Positions 15,137 through 23,027 of a DNA stretch of 29,996 bases are shown here, piece after piece (position 1 is the first letter of the stretch; each line of letters starts with the position of its first letter). The notes beneath the pieces are model-generated. The model did not search any database, was not told where the DNA came from, and saw only the letters and a list, made by a program, of their open reading frames with translations. Source of the stretch: Bacillota bacterium (GTDB taxonomy: Bacteria; Bacillota; UBA994); NCBI GenBank assembly GCA_018725275.1, contig QLUC01000006.1, forward strand, positions 1-29,996, in the 5' to 3' direction. Made by a program: the position numbers and the translations under genes.

Positions 15137-15160
15137 TTTTAGATTATATCAGCCTTTAAG

Positions 15161-15191
15161 AGAAAAAGAACATCAGAGGCGCACTCTGATG
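15161..15191 (-). terminator. Terminator after the stalk-domain ORF
   Basis: An 8-bp perfect stem (CATCAGAG / CTCTGATG, 15171-15178 and 15184-15191) with a 5-base loop is followed on the minus strand by TTCTTTTTCT. It separates the L,D-transpeptidase/stalk pair from the sigma operon. Confidence 0.82.
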
Positions 15192-15219
15192 CCCGGAGAT
15201 AATGGCCTTGGGTAATTAA

Positions 15220-15807
15220 TTAGTGTCTTTGACTAATAGCGATTAGGCCGCTTGCTGCTTCCCAGGAGACGGTGAGCGGCAAGCGTCTTATTTCTCGCAG
15301 ACAGATAAATGTCTGCGAACCAATGGTCATCCCGACCAGAGCTACTCCCCCCACGTGTATTCTGCCATTTGCGCCAAGGGTAAACACGAGCCCCAAAGAC
15401 GAGCCTAACGCCGCCATCTCCACCATTGGGCCATGCTCGGAGTGCCAGAAAATGTTGTTGTAGCCTACGAAAGTTCCATCGACAACCAACCGCGAGACCG
15501 AAAAATCTAGCGTGTTGCGAAGAGCGTCGAAAAAGTACCCTCTCCCAGCCACCTCTTCGATTAGCCGCGCCGCCAAAAAGACCCCTGCCCCGACCTGTTG
15601 AAGCTCTGCAGCTATAAGTCTTCTTTCACCGAGAAAGTGCTCGCCATCCCTATGCTGGTAACTGACACCGAGCATCCTTTCCATAGTCTGCATCGGCAAG
15701 AAGAATTGCCCATCGATATTTAGTGCCCCTACGGCTACTAAGGCGTGGTTATTTTGCACTGAAGGGTTGCCACTGAGGATATGCGAGCCAGCGAACGGCT
15801 GCTGCAA
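15220..15807 (-). CDS. Stalk-like (copper-amine-oxidase-N-like) domain ORF, in frame with the upstream L,D-transpeptidase
   Basis: This 195-residue ORF starts at TTG 15807 if translated alone. It has no signal peptide. ALVAVGALNIDGQFFLPMQT and MERMLGVSYQ resemble the stalk module (v.Gr.fvPl..lae.LG..v), and a second weaker unit follows (RLVVDGTFVGYNN, then MVEMAALGSSLGLVF). The frame is the same as that of the L,D-transpeptidase, separated only by its TAG and two codons (CAG CTC). A domain of this sort acts outside the cell, so a free cytosolic version makes little sense. It may be the C-terminal part of one transpeptidase-stalk protein split by a nonsense mutation, or one reached by readthrough. 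A ribosome site for the TTG is poor (AGGTGG about 12 bases upstream). Confidence 0.6.
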   Translation of the reverse strand: MQQPFAGSHILSGNPSVQNNHALVAVGALNIDGQFFLPMQTMERMLGVSYQHRDGEHFLGERRLIAAELQQVGAGVFLAARLIEEVAGRGYFFDALRNTLDFSVSRLVVDGTFVGYNNIFWHSEHGPMVEMAALGSSLGLVFTLGANGRIHVGGVALVGMTIGSQTFICLREIRRLPLTVSWEAASGLIAISQRH

Positions 15808-15813
15808 GAGCTG

Positions 15814-16587
15814 CTATATCCACCTATTAAGAGGGATCGCAACGCGCGCGGCGGCGGCACTTAGCGCAGAGTTCCAATCTGGTATGCGACGATAGACATC
15901 GAAATTTACCTCCAAGAAGGCTTCCCCCGTAGTCGGGTCGATGAGCTCGCGAATGGGTTCATAGAGAATGGTCACGGGGACGCGCCTACCCCTTGGCAAT
16001 CTATCAAACAGCCTCTCAATATCGCTGTTCCTCATGCGCATGCACCCTAGGGAAACTGGCGTGCCGATAGAGGAGGGGGCATTGGTGCCATGTATACCAT
16101 AGCCGTTGTGGTAGGGTATCTCTACTACCTGCCCTGCTCTCACCGGTGTTCCAGAGCGCAGATTGTTCGCCCGGAAAATTTCGTTCACCGTCGTACCGTA
16201 CTGCCTAGCCAAGGCCTCCCAAGTCTGGCGGCCTGTTAAAACCACCTTATCGATTTTCATGAGCCCGAGCCACCTAGTTCCGAGCGGATTGTTCGGTCCG
16301 GGAGGCACAAGTTGCCTCGTGCGTGGGTTTCGCCAAGTAGGGTGACTAACCATCTGGAATATCTCGAAACGCCGCACATCGCTTGACGTTGGCGTAGGAG
16401 TGCGGATGTGACCAATGGAGATGTCATATATTCCCACTCTGTCCTGGCCGATGTAGTGGTAAAGCCGATAGGCAGGCAAATTGATGATGATGCTATGGGC
16501 TGAGGGCAGCGCCCGCGCTACACTCCCAAGATGGGCGACCAACAACACAACGACCATGGCCATCGCCACTATACGCCAGCGCAACAT
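15814..16587 (-). CDS. L,D-transpeptidase (YkuD) with a LysM nested in the catalytic domain
   Basis: The 257-residue protein has a signal peptide (about 1-26) and a YkuD domain: IIINLPAYRLYHY, RTPTPT, LVPPGPNNPLGTRWLGL, then GYGIHGTNAPSSIG and SLGCMRMRNSDIERLF with His166 and the catalytic Cys182. Between WLGL (about 109) and GYGIHG (162) lies an extra block of roughly 47 residues, TWEALARQYGTTVNEIFRAN through AGQVVEIP, which reads as a complete LysM. In usual family members WLGL runs almost directly into GYGIHG. It should form 3-3 or protein-peptidoglycan cross-links outside the membrane, with the LysM holding the glycan. The stop is TAG, followed in frame by a stalk-like domain ORF. Confidence 0.9.
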   Translation of the reverse strand: MLRWRIVAMAMVVVLLVAHLGSVARALPSAHSIIINLPAYRLYHYIGQDRVGIYDISIGHIRTPTPTSSDVRRFEIFQMVSHPTWRNPRTRQLVPPGPNNPLGTRWLGLMKIDKVVLTGRQTWEALARQYGTTVNEIFRANNLRSGTPVRAGQVVEIPYHNGYGIHGTNAPSSIGTPVSLGCMRMRNSDIERLFDRLPRGRRVPVTILYEPIRELIDPTTGEAFLEVNFDVYRRIPDWNSALSAAAARVAIPLNRWI

Positions 16588-16828
16588 ACAGACCCCTCCT
16601 TGTTCTTACCTGGGTAGTATATGCCAAATGGGTAGGATACTTGCGTTGCGGCCATTTCAATCGCTTTATTACAATTTTATTAAGTTTCATACTATTACAT
16701 TCTTTGAAACAGTTCATTTTGCTACAATTATTAGAAGAGAGGGGGTGCCATTGAATCAAAGAACGTAGTGGCAAGACAGATGGGAACCGCTCACTCGACC
16801 GTAGTATAAAAAATGGGGGGATGTTGCT

Positions 16829-18799
16829 TTGAGTAAACGCATTTTGGTCGGCGCACTGGTAGTAGCAATGGTCGTAACACTGTTTGGCGGGCTTTCCTTC
16901 GTCCAAGCCAATGCTCCTTGGCGCGTACTCATCAACGGGGCACCACTGACCATGGATGTTTTGCCCGTCGTTCAAAACGGGCGCACCCTAGTTCCCATGC
17001 GTGCCATTTTTGAATCTCTTGGTGCCCAGGTCCATTGGGACGATGCAACCAGTACGGTTACCGCTTATCGCCGCGAGGCAGCCATAGCGCTCCAAATCGG
17101 CAATCGCACCGCCTGGGTTAACGGACCGTCACGGCAACTTGATGTTCCGCCTATTATTGTGGGCGGCCGCACCATGGTGCCGCTCCGCTTCGTCGCTGAG
17201 GCCCTTGGCGCCACTGTAGGCTGGGATGGAGCAGTGACGGTCACGGTCACTCACACCCCCTATGTCGCCCCTCGCGTGGGTGGCAACATTGTCTTTGGCT
17301 CGACAGCCGACCCAGTGATTCTAAACCCCATCCTTTCCACTGATACCGCCTCCGCTGCGGTACATGGTCGCACCAACTGGGGCCTTGTACGGCTCAACGA
17401 ACAGCAGGAACCAATGAATGCTATTGCCGACCGCTGGAGCTGGGACCCAGCCACCCTTACCTGGCGCTTCTGGCTTAACCCTAACGCCAAGTGGCAGGAT
17501 GGGGTGCCGGTTACCGCCCGCGACGTCAAATTTACCTTTGACAGCATAATACATGCGGACTACGATGGACCCCGTCGCGGTGCAGTACGCCAGGTGCAAG
17601 AAATAGTTGCCGTAAGCGACCGCATCGTCGATTTTAAAATGCGCCAAGTGGACGCGCCTTTCTTGTTTAACATAGGCCTTGGCCTGCTGCCGCACCATGT
17701 GCTGGGCGCGGTTCCCGTCAGAGAACTTAGGGCACACGCCTTTAACCGCAATCCACTCGCTAACGGTCCATATCTTTTGACGCGCTGGGTCTCTGGCCAG
17801 TTTGTCGAAATGACCCGTAACCCTAATTTCTTTCAATCTCCGCGCCCCTACATTCAGTCGGTTGTCTTTAGGAACTACCCGGACATCAATGTCATGCAAG
17901 CTGCCTGGGAAAATGGCGACATCGACTGGTTTGGCGCCCTCCTCACTGACCACATCACCCGCATTCAACGAGAGCACGCCCACAGAGCGTACTTCAGAGA
18001 AGTGCCCACCCATGCCTATGACTATGTCTCAATAAACTTAGAGCATCCTATCTTGAGCGACCGCCGAGTACGCGAGGCACTATTGGTAGGCATTGATCGG
18101 CCGGCCCTAGTGAGGACCATCCTCGATGAACGCGGCAGAGTCATTCACTCTCACCAACTGCCCACCTCTTGGGCTTTTGGCGCAGCAGGACTCAACCTCT
18201 ATGAGCACAGCGCCGTTCGAGCGCGTCAACTGCTTGATGCCGCAGGCTGGCGCGTGCCGGCGGGAAGCCGAGACGGAGTGCGCATGAAAGACGGCCAACG
18301 TCTGACCCTGCGCCTAAAAACTAACTCCGGCAACACTATCCGCATGGACACTGTAACCTTAATGACTAGCTACTGGAAACGCATTGGAGTCGAGGCAACC
18401 GAAGAAATACTCGAATGGTCGGTCTTGCTCGATCGCTGGGAACATGGTCGCTTTGATTTGGTCGTCAGTGGTTGGTCCCTCGGTATCGACCCCGATGTGT
18501 TTAGTTTCTTCCACTCCTCACAAGCCGCAAGGAACCCAGCCGGCAGAACCCTTGGATTTAATGACCCACAGTTTCGCAACACCGAGGTTGACCGTCTGAT
18601 CGATGCTGGACGCGCCACCTTAGACGTCGCCGAGCGCCGCCGTATCTACCATCAGATTGACGTCATCCTCAACCGTGAGCTACCCTATTTTTGGCTCTTC
18701 CAGCGCACTGTAGTCACTGCCATCGCCAACCGTGTGCAGGGCGTTATTTGGTCACCTACCGGCGCGGTTCATCCCGAACGATGGTTTGTTCGTCACTAA
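16829..18799 (+). CDS. Peptide-type ABC transporter binding protein with N-terminal stalk domain (copy 1)
   Basis: The 656-residue protein starts at TTG 16829 (GGGGGG eight bases upstream). A Sec signal peptide (cleavage likely after VQANA, about 28) carries no lipobox cysteine. Residues about 33-145 form a copper-amine-oxidase-N-like stalk module with two half repeats: VLINGAPLTMD, NGRTLVPMRAIFESLGAQV, then LDVPPIIVGGRTMVPLRFV and EALGATVGWD. Residues about 155-650 are a family 5 extracellular solute-binding domain (LNPILSTDTAS, KWQDGVPVTARDVKFTFDSI, NGPYLLTRW, VREALLVGIDR). It binds peptides or similar solutes outside the membrane. The stalk replaces the usual lipid anchor. In the 241-base upstream gap an inverted GTTTCA...TGAAAC pair overlaps a weak TTGAAA -35-like site. 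Confidence 0.9.
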   Translation: MSKRILVGALVVAMVVTLFGGLSFVQANAPWRVLINGAPLTMDVLPVVQNGRTLVPMRAIFESLGAQVHWDDATSTVTAYRREAAIALQIGNRTAWVNGPSRQLDVPPIIVGGRTMVPLRFVAEALGATVGWDGAVTVTVTHTPYVAPRVGGNIVFGSTADPVILNPILSTDTASAAVHGRTNWGLVRLNEQQEPMNAIADRWSWDPATLTWRFWLNPNAKWQDGVPVTARDVKFTFDSIIHADYDGPRRGAVRQVQEIVAVSDRIVDFKMRQVDAPFLFNIGLGLLPHHVLGAVPVRELRAHAFNRNPLANGPYLLTRWVSGQFVEMTRNPNFFQSPRPYIQSVVFRNYPDINVMQAAWENGDIDWFGALLTDHITRIQREHAHRAYFREVPTHAYDYVSINLEHPILSDRRVREALLVGIDRPALVRTILDERGRVIHSHQLPTSWAFGAAGLNLYEHSAVRARQLLDAAGWRVPAGSRDGVRMKDGQRLTLRLKTNSGNTIRMDTVTLMTSYWKRIGVEATEEILEWSVLLDRWEHGRFDLVVSGWSLGIDPDVFSFFHSSQAARNPAGRTLGFNDPQFRNTEVDRLIDAGRATLDVAERRRIYHQIDVILNRELPYFWLFQRTVVTAIANRVQGVIWSPTGAVHPERWFVRH

Positions 18800-18882
18800 A
18801 TTAGGCCCTAGCTCCATAGGCACCACTACCGGCAAGAGCGCCTGTCGCATACCTATTCGTGCATGAGCATAACCATACAAAC

Positions 18883-18930
18883 AAGCCTGTGGCAAATATT
18901 CAACCTGCTACAGGTCTTTTCTTTTTTCTT
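18883..18930 (+). terminator. Terminator after binding protein copy 1
   Basis: A 12-bp stem with one bulge and one wobble pair (AAGCCTGTGGCA against TGCTACAGGTCTT) surrounds an 11-base loop and is followed by TTCTTTTTTCTT. With the promoter that follows, it makes copy 1 a separate transcription unit. Confidence 0.7.
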
Positions 18931-18974
18931 GATTTATGAGATACTAGCGTTGTGAAAAAATATACTCCGCTTGC

Positions 18975-19002
18975 TTGATTGTTTCTTTGCGAAATTTATA
19001 AT
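18975..19002 (+). promoter_or_regulatory. Housekeeping-type promoter for binding protein copy 2 and the permeases
   Basis: TTGATT (18975-18980) and TATAAT (18997-19002) lie 16 bases apart, about 115 bases before the ATG at 19119. The long leader (19010-19100) shows no riboswitch I recognise. Confidence 0.62.
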
Positions 19003-19118
19003 CTTTGCAGGATTAACAAGGCAGAGGTAGTATATAAGTATCTCAAGGAGTCGCGCCCTGCCTCGGACAGAGAACGCCCGCGGGTCGCGATTCCGCATTT
19101 AGAAGGGGAGGTTTGTTG

Positions 19119-21098
19119 ATGTCCAGAAAGTACATAGGTATCCTAGTCGTGACAGCACTTTTGTTCGGCAGTCTCTTGGGATCTGGCGCATTGCCGGTCA
19201 ATGCGGCAATCCGCATTGCTGTCACCATCGACGGCAGGCCCTTGGTGACCGACGTTGCCCCCGAAATACGCAACGGCCGCACCTTGGTGCCATTCCGCGC
19301 CATCTTTGAGTCCCTAGGAGCAAGGGTCGAATGGGATGAAAGGACTAATACTGTACGCGGCACCAAGGGCCATATTACCGTAACTTTGCCCATAGGCCAG
19401 AGACTGGCCTATGTCAATGGTGCCCCGGTGAACATTGACGTCGCACCGCAAATTATCAGTGGCCGGACCATGGTGCCCGGGCGTTTCGTCGCTGAAACAC
19501 TGGGGAGCACCGTAGAATGGAACGCGGCTACTAATACCGTAGCCATAAGGTCCTTGGTGGAGCCGCGCGTTGGCGGCGAAATGGTCTATGCCCTCGCTGG
19601 CGACCCCACCACCTTAAACCCCCTGCTCAGCACCGATAGCGCGAGCAACTTCGTCATCAGCATGATTCACAGCGGCCTGCTTCGCACCAATGAGCGCTTA
19701 GAAATCATTGGCGACCTAGCCGAAGAATGGTCGGTCTCTGCGGACAATTTAACCCTTACTTTCCGCATTCGGCGTGGGGTTATGTGGCACGACGGCCGGC
19801 CCCTCACCGCCGCAGACATCAAGTTCACCTACGACACCATCATGCACCCCGACTACACTGGCGTGCGTAGGCGCGACTTTAGAGCGGTGCGCGAAATCAC
19901 CACTCCTGATGACCACACCTTGGTCCTGCGCCTGAGCGAAATTGATTCCTCCTTGCTCAGCAAGCTCTTCATCGGCATCATCCCACGCCACATCTTCCAA
20001 GGCCACCCTGTGGCTAGACTGCGGGAGCACCCCAACAGCCGCAGTCCCATCGGCACCGGCCCGTATCATTTTGGTAGCTGGCTACCAGGGCAACAGGTTG
20101 TCTTAAACAGAAACCCGAACTACTTCTGGGCGGGTCAGGAACCATACATTCAGCGCGTCAGATTCCGCATCATCCCCGATACGCAGGCTCAGCTTGTGGC
20201 CCTAGAAGCCGGGCAAATAGACTGGATGGGCTCCATTCCCGTAGATGACATCGAACGCGTACGGAGAACCCATGCCACGAGGCTGCAATTTAGAGAAGTC
20301 AAACAAAATGGCTACTGGTACATCGGTATGAAGCAAGACCACCCCATCTTCAGAGAGCTCCGGGTGCGCCAAGCTCTCATGTACTCGCTAGACCGCCCGG
20401 GGATGGTGCAAACACTCTTCAAGGGTTACGGCACCGTGATTCATGGCGATAAACCCCCCGTATCTTGGGCCCACAACCCCAACCTCTACACCTATCCCCA
20501 CAACCCAGCCAAAGCGAGACAGCTACTCGAGCAAGCTGGTTGGAACCGCATCGGAGCAGACGGCATCCGCATGAACGCCGCTGGCCAACGTCTGTCTTTC
20601 GAACTGATTAGCGCTTCGGGGGACCAGACTCGCGAAAATATGCTCAACATCATCAGAAACCAGTGGCGCGCCGTGGGGGTAGATATGAGGATCGAACTCA
20701 TCGAAATCTCCGTTTACTTCGGCAAACTCGACACCGGACAGTTTGAAATCTACCAGTGGGGCTGGAATTTGGGCATTGACCCCGACAACTTCATCTTCTT
20801 CCACTCCTCCTCAGGGTTTAACGCCGAAGGCACTCTCATGGGCTTCAACGACGTAGGTTACTCGAACCCCGCCGTAGACAGGCTCATCGAAAGAGGTCGC
20901 GCCACCTTCAACCAAGAGGAGCGCCGCAAAATCTACTGGGAAATCCAAGAGATTTTAAACCGCGACCTCCCCTACGTCTTCCTCTACAACCGCAACAACA
21001 TCGCTGCTCACGTCAATCGCATCAGAGGGATTGTCTGGACGGAAATAGGCACCACCTTCTTTGAAAAATGGTTCATTGACCCAGCAACGCTGCGGTAA
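19119..21098 (+). CDS. Peptide-type ABC transporter binding protein with N-terminal stalk domain (copy 2)
   Basis: The 659-residue protein is a paralog of the gene before it with the same layout: signal peptide (ends near LPVNAA, no lipobox), stalk module (VTIDGRPLVTDVAP, NGRTLVPFRAIFESLGARV, SGRTMVPGRFVAETLGSTV) and family 5 binding domain (VGGEMVYALAGDPTTLNPLL, MWHDGRPLTAADIKFTYDTI, GTGPYHFGSW, QALMYSLDRPGM). I set the start at ATG 19119 with GGGGAGG seven bases upstream; two TTG codons precede it. It has its own promoter and is followed by a hairpin and the two permease genes, so it is probably the main binding protein of this transporter, with copy 1 a variant of different specificity. 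Confidence 0.92.
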   Translation: MSRKYIGILVVTALLFGSLLGSGALPVNAAIRIAVTIDGRPLVTDVAPEIRNGRTLVPFRAIFESLGARVEWDERTNTVRGTKGHITVTLPIGQRLAYVNGAPVNIDVAPQIISGRTMVPGRFVAETLGSTVEWNAATNTVAIRSLVEPRVGGEMVYALAGDPTTLNPLLSTDSASNFVISMIHSGLLRTNERLEIIGDLAEEWSVSADNLTLTFRIRRGVMWHDGRPLTAADIKFTYDTIMHPDYTGVRRRDFRAVREITTPDDHTLVLRLSEIDSSLLSKLFIGIIPRHIFQGHPVARLREHPNSRSPIGTGPYHFGSWLPGQQVVLNRNPNYFWAGQEPYIQRVRFRIIPDTQAQLVALEAGQIDWMGSIPVDDIERVRRTHATRLQFREVKQNGYWYIGMKQDHPIFRELRVRQALMYSLDRPGMVQTLFKGYGTVIHGDKPPVSWAHNPNLYTYPHNPAKARQLLEQAGWNRIGADGIRMNAAGQRLSFELISASGDQTRENMLNIIRNQWRAVGVDMRIELIEISVYFGKLDTGQFEIYQWGWNLGIDPDNFIFFHSSSGFNAEGTLMGFNDVGYSNPAVDRLIERGRATFNQEERRKIYWEIQEILNRDLPYVFLYNRNNIAAHVNRIRGIVWTEIGTTFFEKWFIDPATLR

Positions 21099-21111
21099 AG
21101 CCAAACCGTCT

Positions 21112-21142
21112 GTAACGGGCAGGGAGCGTCCCTGCCCGTTAC
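21112..21142 (+). repeat. Perfect 14-bp hairpin between binding protein and permeases
   Basis: GTAACGGGCAGGGA and its exact complement (21112-21125, 21129-21142) flank a 3-base loop. The following bases (TATGATAATTTATT) are AT-rich but not a T run. It probably acts as a partial terminator or 3'-end stabiliser, setting binding-protein mRNA above permease mRNA. Confidence 0.7.
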
Positions 21143-21169
21143 TATGATAATTTATTCTGCGAGGAAAGG

Positions 21170-22150
21170 GTGTTGTACTTGCTTGGGTATATCACACGAC
21201 GTTTTTCACAAATGCTCATTCTCCTCGTTGGCATAAGCATCGTTTCTTTTGCCATCATGCATATCGCTCCCGGCGACCCAGTCGACCTGATGACCGACCG
21301 CCTGGCCACGGCCGAAGAAAAGGCGCGCATAGCCGCCATCTATGGCTTTGATCAACCCATCCCCGTACAATACCTCATTTGGGCGAGCCAAGTCGTCCAG
21401 GGCAATTTTGGGCGCTCCTTTGTTACCGGCGAGAGAGTTTTTGACATGATTGTCGCGCGCTTACCGGCAACTCTGTTTTTAAATTTCCTGACCCTCATCA
21501 TAATCTATGCCCTGTCCATCCCCATCGGCATTATCTCGGCAGTCAAGCAGTACTCGTGGTTTGACCATGTCGTCACCTTTTACGCTTTTCTCGGCCAGTC
21601 CATGCCCCAATTTTGGCTGGCGCTACTACTGCTCTTCTATGTGGGGTTGAGATTTCCATTCATCCAGACAGCCGGTATGTCGAGCTATGGCGTGACGGTC
21701 GCGACCGAGGGGCTTTGGGCTGTCATTGTGGATCGGTCGCGTTACCTCATTTTGCCACTTACCGTGGTCACTTTTAGCAACCTTGCCAGCATCACCCGTT
21801 ACATGCGGGCCAGTATGCTCGATGTAATTAACCAGGATTATGTGCGCACCGCCCAAGCCAAGGGCCTAGCGCCAAAAATAGTTATTCTCAAGCATGCTTT
21901 CCGCAATGCTCTGCTCCCCCTCGTGACCATGATGGGGTTTGAACTCCCTATTCTCTTCAGCGGCTCCGTCATCATCGAAACGATTTTTGCCTGGCCGGGC
22001 GTGGGTCTACTCAGTTGGAATGCAGTAATGCAGCGCGATTACCAAGTGATCATGGCTTTTAATGTCCTCGGTGCTTCCATGATGGTACTGGGCTCCTTCC
22101 TTGCCGATATGCTCTACCTAGTGGTCGACCCCCGGATTAAGTATAACTAG
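21170..22150 (+). CDS. Peptide-type ABC transporter permease (DppB-like)
   Basis: The 326-residue protein has six hydrophobic segments. Its start LGYITRRFSQMLILLVGISI and HIAPGDPVDLM are typical of DppB/OppB, as are the permease signature block RYMRASMLDVINQDYVRTAQ, AKGLAPKIVILKHAFRNALLP (the EAA-like loop contacting the ATPase) and the C-terminal DPRIKY. Translation starts at GTG 21170 or TTG 21173, after GAGGAAAGG. It pairs with the next gene to form the membrane channel. Confidence 0.94.
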   Translation: MLYLLGYITRRFSQMLILLVGISIVSFAIMHIAPGDPVDLMTDRLATAEEKARIAAIYGFDQPIPVQYLIWASQVVQGNFGRSFVTGERVFDMIVARLPATLFLNFLTLIIIYALSIPIGIISAVKQYSWFDHVVTFYAFLGQSMPQFWLALLLLFYVGLRFPFIQTAGMSSYGVTVATEGLWAVIVDRSRYLILPLTVVTFSNLASITRYMRASMLDVINQDYVRTAQAKGLAPKIVILKHAFRNALLPLVTMMGFELPILFSGSVIIETIFAWPGVGLLSWNAVMQRDYQVIMAFNVLGASMMVLGSFLADMLYLVVDPRIKYN

Positions 22151-22163
22151 AGGTGGTGTAGAA

Positions 22164-23027
22164 ATGGATGCTAGACTGATGCCCAAAGAAGAGTCCTATG
22201 CCCAGATGGTATGGCGCCGTTTTAGACACCACAAACTGGCAATGATTAGCCTTGGTGTGCTCATTGTACTCTACAGCATGGCCATCTTGGCCCCCTGGGT
22301 CACCCCATATCATTACGACCATATGGATTTTGACAAAATAAGTCAGCCACCCTCTCTTGAGCACTGGTTTGGCACCGACCGCATTGGCGCCGACCTCTTT
22401 AGCCGCGTCATCTGGGGTAGTCGCATTAGCCTGAGTGTTGGCTTTGCGGCCGCCGGCATCGCTTTGGTGCTGGGTACGGTCATTGGCGCTATATCGGGCT
22501 ACTATGGCGGAGTCATCGATGACATCCTCATGCGCTTTACCGAAATTGTTGCTTCCTTTCCTACCATGTTCCTGCTACTCACGGTAATAGCGGTGCTACC
22601 GCGCAGCGTTATGAACATCATGATCGTGATCGGCGCAACTTCGTGGCCCGGTTTAGCTCGCCTGGTGCGCGGTCAGTTTCTCTCACTCCGCGAACAGGAC
22701 TATGTGGAGGCAGCGAGAGCCCTTGGCGCGACGAATTCACGCATTGTCTTCAAACACATTCTCTTAAATACCATGGCGCCCATCATCGTCAATGCGTCGC
22801 TACGCATTGGTGGCGCTATCCTCACCGAATCCGGCTTGAGCTTTCTCGGCCTTGGGGTGACTACGCCACCCAGCTGGGGGACTATTTTGAACGGCGGACG
22901 TCCTTTGCTCCGCAGCGCCCCGTGGATTACTACCATCCCCGGAATATTCATCTTCGTTACCGTACTGGCTTTCAACTATGTGGGGGACGGCCTGCGTGAC
23001 GCTCTAGATCCACGTGCCACCAAGTAA
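22164..23027 (+). CDS. Peptide-type ABC transporter permease (DppC-like)
   Basis: The 287-residue protein has the DppC start (a cytosolic MPKEESYAQMVWRRFRHHK segment then a membrane helix), HWFGTDRIGADLFSRVIWG, and the EAA-type loop LREQDYVEAARALGATN followed by RIVFKHILLN. It ends with GLSFLGLGVTTPPSWG and DGLRDALDPR. It is the second channel subunit. AGAGGTGG precedes ATG 22164. The end overlaps the next gene by 14 bases. No ATPase genes (DppD/F-like) follow, which is unusual for this operon type. Confidence 0.95.
   Translation: MDARLMPKEESYAQMVWRRFRHHKLAMISLGVLIVLYSMAILAPWVTPYHYDHMDFDKISQPPSLEHWFGTDRIGADLFSRVIWGSRISLSVGFAAAGIALVLGTVIGAISGYYGGVIDDILMRFTEIVASFPTMFLLLTVIAVLPRSVMNIMIVIGATSWPGLARLVRGQFLSLREQDYVEAARALGATNSRIVFKHILLNTMAPIIVNASLRIGGAILTESGLSFLGLGVTTPPSWGTILNGGRPLLRSAPWITTIPGIFIFVTVLAFNYVGDGLRDALDPRATK

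Noticed and set aside
16745..16770. Five-codon leader peptide (TTG AAT CAA AGA ACG TAG) before binding protein 1
   Set aside because: A GGGGG lies upstream, but so short a frame gives no evidence of attenuation and no paired hairpins were found.
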